Assembly (NCBI GenBank): GCA_024195585.1
Contig: SWBL01000656.1
Span: forward strand, 1 to 13,130
Direction: 5' to 3'
Length of the DNA stretch: 13,130 bases
DNA from: Aureobasidium sp. EXF-3400
Lineage: Eukaryota; Ascomycota; Dothideomycetes; Dothideales; Saccotheciaceae
Shown here: positions 1-8,314 of the stretch, in pieces
How positions within the stretch are numbered: the first letter of the stretch is position 1
Layout: every line of letters starts with the position of its first letter
Position numbers and translations under genes: made by a program
The notes under the pieces: generated by a model
What the model was told of the DNA's origin: nothing
What the model saw: the letters and a program-made list of their open reading frames with translations, nothing else
Databases searched by the model: none

Positions 1-4
1 AAAT

Positions 5-98
5 GGGGTTGTGGTCTAGTGGTATGACATCTTCTTAGCATTGCTCTTCGAGCATTACTGAGTGGAGAAGGTTCTGGGTTCGATTCCCAGCTACTCCA
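5..98 (+). tRNA. tRNA-Ala(AGC) with a 22-nt intron
   Basis: A complete cloverleaf can be folded. The acceptor stem is 5-11 with 91-97, discriminator A98. The anticodon stem is 30-34 with 64-68, and the T stem is 74-78 with 86-90 around TTCGATT. The A box (TGGTCTAGTGG, 12-22) and B box (GGTTCGATTCC, 77-87) are excellent. The loop reads TTAGCA, then an intron at about 41-62, then T63. This gives anticodon AGC at 37-39, with the intron at the canonical nuclear site between tRNA positions 37 and 38. The G7-T95 wobble equals G3:U70, the alanine identity element, which independently supports Ala. The intron can form the hairpin TGCTC-TTC-GAGCA (42-54). One oddity is a T10/T92 mismatch at position 6:67 of the acceptor stem. 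Exact intron ends are inferred from stem pairing. Confidence 0.9.
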
Positions 99-103
99 TT
101 TTT
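99..103 (+). terminator. RNA polymerase III oligo-T terminator
   Basis: Five T residues directly follow the tRNA discriminator base, the usual Pol III stop signal for a tRNA gene. Confidence 0.8.
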
Positions 104-1199
104 GCTTGTTCTACGTTATGGTTGTCGTCAACTTTTGTTTGTGCAAGGCACACAAATCCACATGTCTTCTGCAAGGCTTTGTTTGTGGACAGCGAGAGTC
201 GAATAGGTCTGCCGGATATTTGGACAACCGTGAAAGAGCCGTGTGTCTCTTGACTCGCCTGTCTTACCCAACTGCGTGCCTCTTTAATTGATTCCTATCA
301 ACCGATATCTGGTTCTCGTTCAGCGTACGAATGAACTCTGTCGCTTCCCAAGCGAGATCATTATCATATACTTTCCAACGCCGCAGCCATGAATTTCGTG
401 CTCCGAGCAATGTAACATTGGACACAACCAGGCTGCTTGATGTTCGACCTATCGTTGCTTCTGTTGCATAGATCTAGAGACTTGATCTGTCAGCCTGCTC
501 GCTCCTTTCTCGCAGAACGATCGGTAGACGGCTCACCTTCCATCGAACATCTCATTCACATATTTGATCTGCTGTTATCCTGCACGGGCCTGCTCGCAAG
601 AAGTCCACGTGGAAAGCACCGACCCACGTGAATTTGAGTCGTGAACTCGTGCAGTCTCTTGAGTACCGACTCAGACCAGCCTCGAGGAAGGAAGGAAGTG
701 TCAATGACACACGCCAGTCACACAAGGATGTAGTAGTCTAAACCTGACGTCTGACTGTCTATATCCTCACACTGAGACAGCCTTCGAACGAAAAACGTCG
801 GACGGCTTCCTAGCTCAAGAGATCGCCAGGGCACAATCGTCAGATTAGCGGATAGCCGTTAGCGACACACAACCTGAGTCAACAAAAAGCTTGCTGCCTG
901 ACTCGGAAAGTCGATTTCCAGATTGACAGACGCAAATCAGAAGGGTCTTCGAGCCATTCCTATCAAGCGGACAGGAGCCTCTACTTCGAAGAATCGAGAA
1001 GCTCGAGCATGCTCCACGTTGCCACGAATATAGCTTCAATGTTTGGTGGGCTACTGTCCATAAGCGTCGCAACTCATATAAATATCTGGAGATGTCTTAC
1101 CAAAAACAGCGTTAAGGCTCTTACGTTTCATGCTATGATGGAGCGGTTGAGGCCGTTCGTGGTCGAGCTTAATCTCACGGGCCTGATGCCGCACTACGA
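104..1199. other. Gene-free interval between the tRNA and the oxidoreductase promoter
   Basis: No reading frame here is longer than about 75 codons, and none has recognisable protein character, splice structure or a good start context. I see only minor symmetry, such as GTGTC-AAT-GACAC at 698-710. An A/T-rich CATATAAATAT lies at about 1075-1085, probably too far upstream to be the core TATA box of the next gene. Nothing else can be called. Confidence 0.6.
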
Positions 1200-1220
1200 A
1201 CCATGATGCGCCATCATGGT
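1200..1220. promoter_or_regulatory. Perfect 9+9 bp inverted repeat in the oxidoreductase promoter
   Basis: ACCATGATG (1200-1208) and CATCATGGT (1212-1220) are exact reverse complements separated by CGC. The element lies 13 bp upstream of a TATA box and about 115 bp upstream of the start codon, a place where a dimeric transcription factor could bind. It could instead form a small hairpin by chance. I do not recognise it as a known fungal factor site. Confidence 0.45.
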
Positions 1221-1233
1221 ACTCTAGAATTCG

Positions 1234-1240
1234 TATATAA
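1234..1240 (+). promoter_or_regulatory. TATA box of the oxidoreductase gene
   Basis: TATATAA lies 95 bp upstream of the ATG. It is followed by a C-run (about 1250-1257) and a pyrimidine-rich leader (about 1268-1334), the typical layout of a fungal core promoter. The transcription start probably falls between about 1260 and 1290. This is inferred from spacing only. Confidence 0.55.
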
Positions 1241-1334
1241 CCCTGATGTCCCCCCCACAATGATCATTGTGTTTTGAGTATCTATCTTTCTGTTCCTATT
1301 CATATTCAATCTCTCTCCAATACTCATACTCACA

Positions 1335-2436
1335 ATGTCTGCTCCCAAGACCACCCGCGCATGGGTCCTGTCCAACCCTCCCACCGACATGCCTGATGAG
1401 AACACCTTCAAGCTTGTCGAGCAAAACCTTGTTGAGCTGAAGGACGGCGAGGTCCTGGTCAAGACCACTTACCTCTCCAACGACCCCGCTCAGCGTGGCT
1501 GGATCGAGAAGGATGTTATCGCGTGAGTATAAGCAGCAATTATAACTATACAGAACCTCAGCTGACATGTATATCAGCGACCGCATGTACTTCCCTCCCG
1601 TCGAGGTCAATGCCCCCATGTCTTCCTTTGGTCTCGCCACTGTCATTGAGTCCAAGGCCGCCGACTTCCCTAAGGGCACCATCGTCAACTGCCTGACCAA
1701 CTGGCGCGAACACGCCGTCATCGACACCACTCTCGGTGCCCCCTACGTTTCCAAGGTTGAAGGTCTCGCTGGTATCTCTGAGACCCACACTCTCGGTGCC
1801 CTTGGTCTCACTGGTGTCACCGCCTATCACGGTCTGGAGAACGTCAACACCACCAAGGACGACATTGTCGTTGTTTCTGGTGCCGCCGGAGCCACTGGCA
1901 GCATGGTCGTCCAAATCGCCAAGAAGCTGATCGGTTGCAAGCGCGTCATCGGTATCGCCGGCACAGCAGACAAGTGCAAGTGGGTGGAGAGCCTCGGCGC
2001 CGACGTCTGCATCAACTACAAAGATGCCGATTTCAAGCAGCAGCTCATCAAGCACACCGAAGGCTACGTCGACGTCTACTTTGACAATGTCGGTGGTGAG
2101 ATTCTTGACTTGATGTTTACTCGTGTCAAGCGCTTCGGTCGCATTTCCGTCTGTGGTGCTATTTCAGAGTACAACAGCAGTTCTCCTCCTGGCTTTAAGA
2201 ACTGGTTCGAGGTTATTTCTAACCGTTTCACTATCAAGGGTTTGATTGTGCTTGATGCTGGTGCTCGTTGGCCTGAGTATGTCAAGGAGCTTTCTGAGGC
2301 TGCTGTCTCCGGTAAGATCCAGATTGGCGATGCCAATGAGACTATCGTGCCTACTGCCTTTGAAGATATTCCCAAGACTTGGCTCAAGCTGTTCGAGGGT
2401 GCCAACACTGGCAAGCTTCTCACTCAAATTGTTTGA
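1335..2436 (+). CDS. NADP-dependent medium-chain oxidoreductase (PTGR/CurA-like alkenal reductase family)
   Basis: Two exons, 1335-1522 and 1578-2436, encode 348 residues. The 55-nt intron has donor GTGAGT, branch site GCTGAC and acceptor ATCAG. Splicing joins the codon as GC|C and restores a frame that otherwise meets a stop at 1524. Members of this zinc-free MDR family use NADPH to reduce the C=C bond of reactive alkenals, enones or prostaglandin-type substrates, usually in the cytosol. The N-terminal GroES-like half carries YLSNDPAQRGW (residues 46-56), matching the family motif around a conserved DP..RG. The Rossmann half carries GAAGATG (164-170), which binds the cofactor, then a K-W-V-E-S-L-G-A-D segment, FDNVGG, and the C-terminal GANTGKLLTQ typical of the family. 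Length is normal (family about 330-350). The start ATG has a CACA context behind a CT-rich leader. The exact substrate cannot be read from sequence, and no neighbour suggests a pathway. Confidence 0.92.
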
Positions 2437-3220
2437 GCGTCTTGTTTTCTCGTTGTATCACGACAAAAGCATTTGCAGGAGTTGGCCCAGATTTCCTTGT
2501 ACTCATATCATGACCTTATCAAGACAAAAAACATATTTACAATAATCTCAAACCATTTCAAATTACTTTCCATACCGCATTGTGCCTTTGCCGGAGACAG
2601 CAAGGTAGTTGGAATTGATATTCATATGCTTTTGCTGGTAGAGACTTGAATAGCATCGACAAGTACGAGACATCTCACATTCACAAAAATCGAAGACGAA
2701 AAAAGATTTGAAGCAGCAAAAAGTTCATTTTCTTAGAAAATGCTCTGACTTTCTTCTCCTCAGTCACATCAATAGAAAACACACTGGTAGCTAATCAGTG
2801 CCATCTACCTGCAACAAAAAGATCAGAAAAGCGACTATCTAAATTCAGCAACAGCAAATGTGATCAAAAAGAATAACACCTGATCCGCTAATTTCCTCCA
2901 ATGGTTTGCCATCTATCTAAAATCATCAAAGATGGGAGTAAAACAAAACCAGACGAGCTTGCCCAAGGCACGCCTGACTCTGAACACTCCATGTCTTTGC
3001 CATAGTAAGGTTGGGAAACCGTGACGAACCACGGAAAAAACCCATCAAACTATTTTTGCCCTTGTTTTTCTTCAGTGTCGTTGCTGCGAAAAACGATTCA
3101 CTACCCCTTGTAAATTTGCTGATGTTGCTGAGATAGTCTGATGTTGGTGATACCAAACATCAAGACTGATTGTCACACTCAGTGCCCTGTTGGAGATGGG
3201 AAGCGCTGAGTGTTGGTTGG
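2437..3220. other. Gene-free interval, A-rich on the plus strand
   Basis: This contains the presumed 3' UTR of the oxidoreductase (roughly the first 100-150 bases) and then A-rich sequence without a credible reading frame. The longest frame (minus strand, 2926-3156) begins with TTG rather than ATG and has no family resemblance. I see no RNA gene or repeat I can defend. Confidence 0.55.
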
Positions 3221-3884
3221 TCTTCATACTTCTGATTGATGATGATGTCGTTGTGTGTGGTCCTTGAGTTTGTCCTGTTGATTGGTGGTGTGGTCTTCTT
3301 CTTCTGCTTTTTGACGATGGCGATGGGCGCGACTCTGTGTTGTTCGTCTCAACATGGTGCGGCCCATCTGACGCAGATGCACTGCAGACTGTGCGGCCTC
3401 TTCGGTCCTGTCCGTCAAAACAGTTGTTGACCAGGCTCGACGAGTGCTGTCAGTGATGGCGTTGGACACCGATAAACGGTTGTCGCACGTCGCATAAGTG
3501 GCATCATCTGTTAGGGTTGAAAAGTCCCATTGACAGGTGCTTCACGTATGGCGTTTTGGTATGAGGCGCTGCAAACTGAGTGACGTATGTCATGGCTCGT
3601 CAAAGTCCAACGACACAGTTCAACTGTTTGTCAGTCACTCTCACGGTTTGGTTTTGGTGTTGCGCTAGACGTTCTGAACTGCGTGAACCCATTGCTGAGC
3701 AGACCGTTGGTAGCGAACGCAGTACTCAAGTTTCGGGATTGGGACGTCCGATGATGAGGCGCTGCAAAAAGGCGACATTGGCCTTGAAGACACTGCTGAA
3801 GCGACTCTGTGCCAATGGGTGATCAGTCCATTGACACGGTGCAGCAGACTGATGATGTCGGTGGTGCTTCTGCAGAAGCTGATA

Positions 3885-4000
3885 GTTGCAAGAGTGCCAG
3901 GCTTGACTTGATGTTGCAAGAGTGTGAGGCTTGACTTGAGGTTGCAAGAGTGTGAGGCTTGCGTTGATAATGAGTTGCAAGAGTATGAGGCTTGCGTTGA
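3885..4000 (+). repeat. Minisatellite, four copies of a 27-28 bp unit
   Basis: Copies start at 3885, 3913, 3941 and 3974. The shared unit is GTTGCAAGAGTGTGAGGCTT followed by GACTTGAG or GCGTTGA. Copies 1 and 2 share the GACTTGA ending, and copies 3 and 4 the GCGTTGA ending, so the array probably grew by stepwise duplication. Copy 3 has a 6-nt insertion (TAATGA). The 28-bp spacing is not a multiple of three, arguing against a coding role. Confidence 0.85.
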
Positions 4001-4158
4001 GTTGGACTTGTCGATGCGGTCGAGATTGTTGGCTACTCATAGTTGAAAGTCAGGTCGGTGGTTGACTGAAGTGTGATGAGACTGGTTTGCCGAGGCTTTG
4101 ACGCTGTGGCGAGTTTGAAGTCGATGTAGAGAGGGCTTTTTGCGAACATGAGTTGATT

Positions 4159-4324
4159 ATGGTGAAGACTGTACAGCACAAGGCTGTCGCGTTAAGCATT
4201 TTGATGTAGCCACGCTGGTGTCGGCTTCTCTTCATATGACCATGGTGAGAACTGTACAGCACGAATGCTGTCGCGTGAACGCTGTTTGATGTGGCGTACG
4301 CTGGTGTCTGTTTCTCTTCATGAA
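4159..4324 (+). repeat. Tandem duplication of an ~83 bp unit
   Basis: Two diverged copies, 4159-4241 and 4242-4324, share ATGGTGA-GA-ACTGTACAGCAC, GCTGTCGCGT, TTTGATGT, ACGCTGGTGTC and TTTCTCTTCAT-like blocks in the same order. The copies differ by scattered substitutions and compensating small indels, so the duplication is not recent. Confidence 0.8.
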
Positions 4325-4820
4325 TGTCGGGCTCGAGGTTCTGTGGAAGGAATGGGTGCTTCATATTGGTTTTGGTGCTCGTCTTGTAGTCTGAGAAACC
4401 GTGACTTGTGGGTGGAGTGGTGAGGTTGCCTTGGTGGTAGTGACCGAGTATCAGAGATGAGAGACGACAAGTCCTGTTGTTTTTGGTTTTGGTTTGAGTT
4501 GGTTTGGATTGGCTTGGTGGATGACGAGTAGTTGACTTAAGAAGTCGTTGGGTTGGTTGACGTGGTGACGTGGTTGCTTGTGATGGCAGTCGACGTCTGG
4601 CAGCTTGAAGCTGGCTTGTGTTTTGGACGAATTGCTGTGATTGCAGCTGTGCTCTTGTTCCAGTGGAAGAAGAATGAGAAGAAGAAGCAGAAGTGAAGAC
4701 CAGTAGCTTGGCAGCTAAGAAAAAAAGTTCAGTCATGGTCGTAGTACTTGATGTGTATGATGTGTTGCAGCAACAGCACGATAGACGAAGTAGATTGAAA
4801 AAGACCCATGATGAAGTTGA

Positions 4821-4924
4821 TGTGGCTCTGTAAAAGAGGCTTGATGAAGTGATACCAGAAGTGTGGCTTGGTGGAGAAATTCCAGAAAGGTGGCTTGATG
4901 GTGTGGCTCTATAAAAGAGACTTG
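4821..4924 (+). repeat. Degenerate direct repeats, 23-bp pair plus 27-29 bp tandem units
   Basis: TGTGGCTCT-TAAAAGAG-CTTG occurs at 4821-4843 and 4902-4924 with two mismatches. Between them, units of 27-29 bp starting at 4836, 4863 and 4890 each open with a GGCTTG core (G-GGCTTGATG or G-GGCTTGGTG). Two of them also carry a CCAGAA block. The GGCTTG core and unit size resemble the minisatellite at 3885-4000, suggesting a common origin. Confidence 0.7.
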
Positions 4925-4994
4925 GTGTCCATGGTAGTAATGGATGCTGGATACTGATGGAACAGTACACGTGACATAGAAGTATGAAGATCAA

Positions 4995-5724
4995 AAGTCT
5001 TGATGAAGTTGGATGAAAAAGAAACGATTTGGAGGAATGCGAGCGCTTTACTTATACGGCTCTGAGGGTCGACATGATTACCTAAGCTGCTGCCTGGAGG
5101 AAACTTTCTCGTTTGTTGGCCATGAGCAAGTTTTCGGTATACTCGTAGGCTGTGGTTGCAGCAGAGGGAGGTTGCACTGGCCATCCCGTCGTGAAACTAA
5201 CTCATCAGTGAAAAATTTGCAATGGCTTGACGATCCTGCAGAGAAGTATTGGACGATCCAGGTCATACGTTTCGTACAGCAGAAGATGCTCGAAGGAAAC
5301 AGTTCCCAAAAGCCTGAGATGATTTGATAGAGTGTCTCGATAGAAGGCCAGAGAATGTCCCGACGAGAATGTTTCTACAAGAAGCTCCCGACATTGGGTC
5401 GTGTCTTCGCCAGGACTACTTACTTGCCAATCGTTTATGCTTAGTAAGGTCTTCTTGCCAAATGCGACGAGAGAGATATCGAGACGAGAGCAACAGCGAT
5501 GGTTGTTAGAGGTTCGGGCGATCCTGCCTCTTCTGGCGATATGCGAAAGCGCAAATCGAGAAGGTCTGCCGAGGCAAGACTAGCCTCGGCATTTTCGGTA
5601 TCAGGCCGCGTCCTCTCGGCCATCGACTTTGTTTAGAGAAACGAGCTACCGAGCAGAATAGAAAGCAGCAGTGTAGGTCGACCATCTGTATTTTTGACAG
5701 TTTCAACGCACAACATTGCTCAAA
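4995..5724. other. Gene-free interval and presumed PEX11 promoter
   Basis: Only short frames of about 60-104 codons occur here, with no recognisable motifs and no consistent splice sites. The G+T bias of the preceding region fades. The last 200 bases or so probably carry the promoter and 5' leader of the PEX11-family gene. I see no clear TATA box. Confidence 0.5.
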
Positions 5725-6573
5725 ATGCCTTCCGACATGTCAAAGACGGATCTCAGCAACCTCGGCCGCCTTATCGCAAGCAGAACAGACAGCCTCGTAG
5801 ACCGCCTCGTCCGCGTCCTCTCCACACCAGCAGGAAGAGACAAGACTCTCTGCACCCTTCAATACCTCCTCATCGTCGTCTACACCCAGCTCTCGCGTCT
5901 CCAAGGTCTGAGATATCGCCGCTTCCTCCTCTCCGTAAGCCGCAAGCTCGGTGCTGTCCTGTTACCTGGAGAAACTGTCGTCGCAACACTCTCACCACCC
6001 GAAGACAAACTCAGCCATGTTATCAAAGGCAGCAAGGCCCTGTCAGAGTTGATCAGCGATTTCAGATGCTTCTCCCGCGTCGTCGAGTCGTTTGATCTGT
6101 ATACCTGGGCCAAGGGCACATGGAACAGTCCTCCTGAGGACGGTCTTGTCAAAGCTGCTGTCTGGGGTCAGATTTGGACCATCACCGCATACCAATGGTA
6201 CGAGAACGTGGCTTATCTGGCGTCAAAAGGTGTGCTGCGCGGTGAGAGGTTCGACACCAAACAGCAAAACAAGTGGTGGGTGTGGAGCTCGCGTTACTGG
6301 ATGGCCTACATTGCACTAGAAGCTGTACGACTGGCTCGTGTGTACCAGCTACGCCCAGCTGTTGCGTCGTCAGGAGAGGGTGTGGAGAAAAAGGCAGACA
6401 CTCTGGAAGCTGAGGCTCTGTGGAAGAGACAGATGACTGTCAACATGGCTTGGGCTCCGGTTTCCTATCATTACAGCTTGGAGTCTGGTGCCTTGAGCAG
6501 TGACTGGCTGGGTGTTCTCGGCCTCATTGCTGGTGCTACTGGTTTCCGCAATTTATGGCGCCAGGCTGCGTAA
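5725..6573 (+). CDS. PEX11: Peroxisomal biogenesis factor 11 family protein (PEX11-like)
   Basis: A single exon encodes 282 residues. PEX11 proteins sit in the peroxisomal membrane, where an amphipathic helix elongates the membrane before fission and so sets peroxisome number and size. Family features visible here are the N-terminal L-STPAGRDKTLCTLQY segment (residues 32-47) and an amphipathic stretch about 60-80 with Arg/Lys clusters. A central block rich in aromatic residues follows (FRCFSRVVESFDLYTW, about 113-128). Then come W-V-W-S-S-R-Y-W-M-A-Y-I (about 185-196) and a hydrophobic C-terminal helix (WLGVLGLIAGATGF, 261-274). The start is the ATG at 5725 (AAAATGCC context, A at -3); the open frame extends 9 bases further upstream but only to a TTG. 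Filamentous fungi have several PEX11 paralogues. This one looks closer to the PEX11C-like branch, but that assignment is tentative. It converges with the gene at 6791-7450, leaving 217 bp between the stop codons. Confidence 0.88.
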   Translation: MPSDMSKTDLSNLGRLIASRTDSLVDRLVRVLSTPAGRDKTLCTLQYLLIVVYTQLSRLQGLRYRRFLLSVSRKLGAVLLPGETVVATLSPPEDKLSHVIKGSKALSELISDFRCFSRVVESFDLYTWAKGTWNSPPEDGLVKAAVWGQIWTITAYQWYENVAYLASKGVLRGERFDTKQQNKWWVWSSRYWMAYIALEAVRLARVYQLRPAVASSGEGVEKKADTLEAEALWKRQMTVNMAWAPVSYHYSLESGALSSDWLGVLGLIAGATGFRNLWRQAA

Positions 6574-6790
6574 ATGTATTGATGAACGATATGACGGCCC
6601 TGAAAATTAGATTATGCGATTTGCAGCTGATGTACGGCTTTGTATATAGACTCTTGAAACCTTCCTATTCGATTACTCGTACTCAGTCCTCACTATGGGA
6701 CATTCCATGTCCAGGCGTCTGTCATGACAGATATTCCAAGCCATCGGCTCAGAAGCAATCGACTCCATCCAACCCAGTATTCATTATGCA

Positions 6791-7450
6791 TTAAACGTCC
6801 TCTTTCTCCAACAAAGGCAGCTTCTCATCCACCGCCCGCTCTTCCTCGCTCTCGCAACCCCAGTACAAGCAGTCCCAGCAAAATCCAACCAGGGCCACAG
6901 CTCCAGCTCCAGGCAACACTCCAGTAGCTGCCCAGAAGCACAGTTGCACCCAAGCACATCCATCAAAGATGCCCGCTCCGAGACCATATTTGACAATCAC
7001 CGAGGCACCAAGCATACCTCCCAACGCCACTCTTGCAATACAAAGTGCACGATCATCTTGTCTGAGGCACAACAAGATGCTAAAGCCATGCAGACATTCG
7101 AAGAGCGAGAACAAGCCCATAGGGGCGAGGACAAGGCCATCGTACAGGTAGCGATACAGCGAAGTCGGTATTACTCTGCCAGAGAAGGAAATGTCGATGT
7201 TGAGGTAGTACCAAGATATCGTGACCAGCATGTTGAGGACGAGACAGAAGAGCAATGTCCCTGGTCCAGGCGTCTCGAAGTTGAGTCGTGACCGTGTTTC
7301 GACATGCTCATCTTGTTCTTCCAAGCGATGCCGTGATGATGGTGTAGTCTTGTGGATTAGGGCCATAGCAGCTGTGTACTCTTCGTTGACCGTTGATGTC
7401 GTTATCGGCGGGAAACCGTTGGATGCAGTGATAGTCTTTTCACCGTCCAT
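6791..7450 (-). CDS. Hypothetical membrane protein with about four transmembrane helices
   Basis: An intronless minus-strand frame of 219 codons starts with ATG at 7450 and ends with TAA at 6791. I do not recognise the family. The first 60 residues are hydrophilic. Hydrophobic helices follow at about 65-84, 105-128, 136-158 and 165-198; the last is long and Cys/Trp/Gly-rich and may be a re-entrant or double span. The 21-residue tail is acidic and holds EKLPLLEKE (209-217), which resembles an acidic dileucine sorting signal (E-x-x-x-L-L type). An even number of spans would put both ends on the same side, probably cytosolic. The alternation of hydrophilic and hydrophobic blocks, the clean ATG and the convergent layout with PEX11 argue for a real gene. 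The subcellular membrane and function are unknown. Confidence 0.72.
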   Translation of the reverse strand: MDGEKTITASNGFPPITTSTVNEEYTAAMALIHKTTPSSRHRLEEQDEHVETRSRLNFETPGPGTLLFCLVLNMLVTISWYYLNIDISFSGRVIPTSLYRYLYDGLVLAPMGLFSLFECLHGFSILLCLRQDDRALCIARVALGGMLGASVIVKYGLGAGIFDGCAWVQLCFWAATGVLPGAGAVALVGFCWDCLYWGCESEEERAVDEKLPLLEKEDV

Positions 7451-8314
7451 CTACTCGATCGATAATGGGGTTGGAAGCACCGTTGCAAAGAAGATCCGGA
7501 GAGAGAAAGCGAAAGTCTGCAACTACACAGATATGCTAGCAGATGCTGATGAATATATCCTGGTTTACGTGGGATGCTATCGAGTAGGCAGCATGAGCAC
7601 TGCTTGGCTGGAAATTGCGTGATGGGCAAGCGTGGATTGCGTGCTGTCTGTGGTGGGCTCAAGACGCGGATTGGCTGCAGAGAGAAAGTCGCCAGTCATG
7701 TAAAATCGAACAAGGACCGGAAAAAAGGTTTAGGACGGACATGAACCGATATGTATACTTCGAAGAGGAAAAAAGAATCACCTACCTGGTTCTCGTGGTC
7801 AAACTAGCCCGAGTCAACATTCTCGCGAAAAGAGGAAGTCGCAGCTGAGAAGGTCATGGTTCCGCTGCGCGATCCTTCGGGCGCGGGACCCAATTCAAGC
7901 CACAAGCAACCGAACATTGGTTTAAGCTCGACCGAGGCGTCTTGAATCATCCAAAGGATATGCGATCATCTCGAAGCTAATTCGAGAGCCTCGAATACGA
8001 GAGCAGTTCAAGATATGAAGCTCGTCCGAGCAGAAGACATGGAGAAAGATGTCTTGTCGTGGGCTTTGACGGTCTGTGGAAAGTCGAGGCCCTCACTCAT
8101 TACCGAGGTGGCACGGTGCACGTTCTACATTTAGAGCCTTATAGATGAGCTTGAATCTCGACAATCTCGCTGCTCGTTAAGAGACAAGTACTTGCTATAG
8201 AGCTATGGCCTTCGGGTGTCCAGTGTAACCATTTGGTCACACGAGGACGCAGATGGCCAAGGGATAATCAAAGTGAAAGTAAAATAGGACCCAGTCATAC
8301 TGCCAATTCTACAA
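7451..8314. other. Intergenic: promoter of the membrane-protein gene and 3' flank of the PFK2 gene
   Basis: No credible reading frame occurs here; the longest (7615-7848, plus) has no recognisable features. An A/T-rich GAATATATCC at about 7550-7559 reads GGATATATTC on the minus strand, about 100 bp upstream of the membrane-protein ATG, and could serve as its TATA element. GCGCGATCCTTCGGGCGCG at about 7867-7885 can form a short GC-rich hairpin. I see no RNA gene. Confidence 0.5.

Larger units (their letters stand above)
3221..4994. other. Strand-asymmetric G+T-rich region with degenerate direct repeats
   Basis: The plus strand is strikingly rich in G and T, and the minus strand correspondingly rich in C and A. 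Several families of imperfect direct repeats lie inside, annotated separately. Another pair is ATGAGGCGCTGCAAA, found exactly at 3561-3575 and 3754-3768. A looser pair is the CCATTGACAGGTGC-like segments at 3524-3540 and 3826-3842. A minus-strand open frame (4050-4994) spans the second half. It starts with TTG, has low-complexity Ser/Thr/Pro/Gln composition, and can be explained by the lack of T, and hence of stop codons, on a C/A-rich strand. I therefore do not call it a gene. The region may be a slippage-expanded intergenic tract or a non-coding transcript; sequence alone does not decide. Confidence 0.5.

Noticed and set aside
1558..2055. 165-codon antisense frame inside the oxidoreductase
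   Set aside because: It is antisense to a well-supported conserved coding exon; its Asp/Gly/Val-rich composition mirrors the codon bias of the sense gene.
3030..3180. Possible box C/D snoRNA (several TGATG and CTGA motifs)
   Set aside because: Motifs are incomplete, no terminal stem brings them together, and such short words are frequent in this composition.
4050..4994. 314-codon minus-strand open frame with a hydrophobic beginning
   Set aside because: It starts with TTG, not ATG, has low-complexity Ser/Thr/Pro/Gln composition, spans non-triplet repeats, and is explained by the scarcity of T (so of stop codons) on the C/A-rich strand.
7867..7900. GC-rich hairpin resembling part of a tRNA
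   Set aside because: No B box, acceptor stem or cloverleaf can be built around it on either strand.
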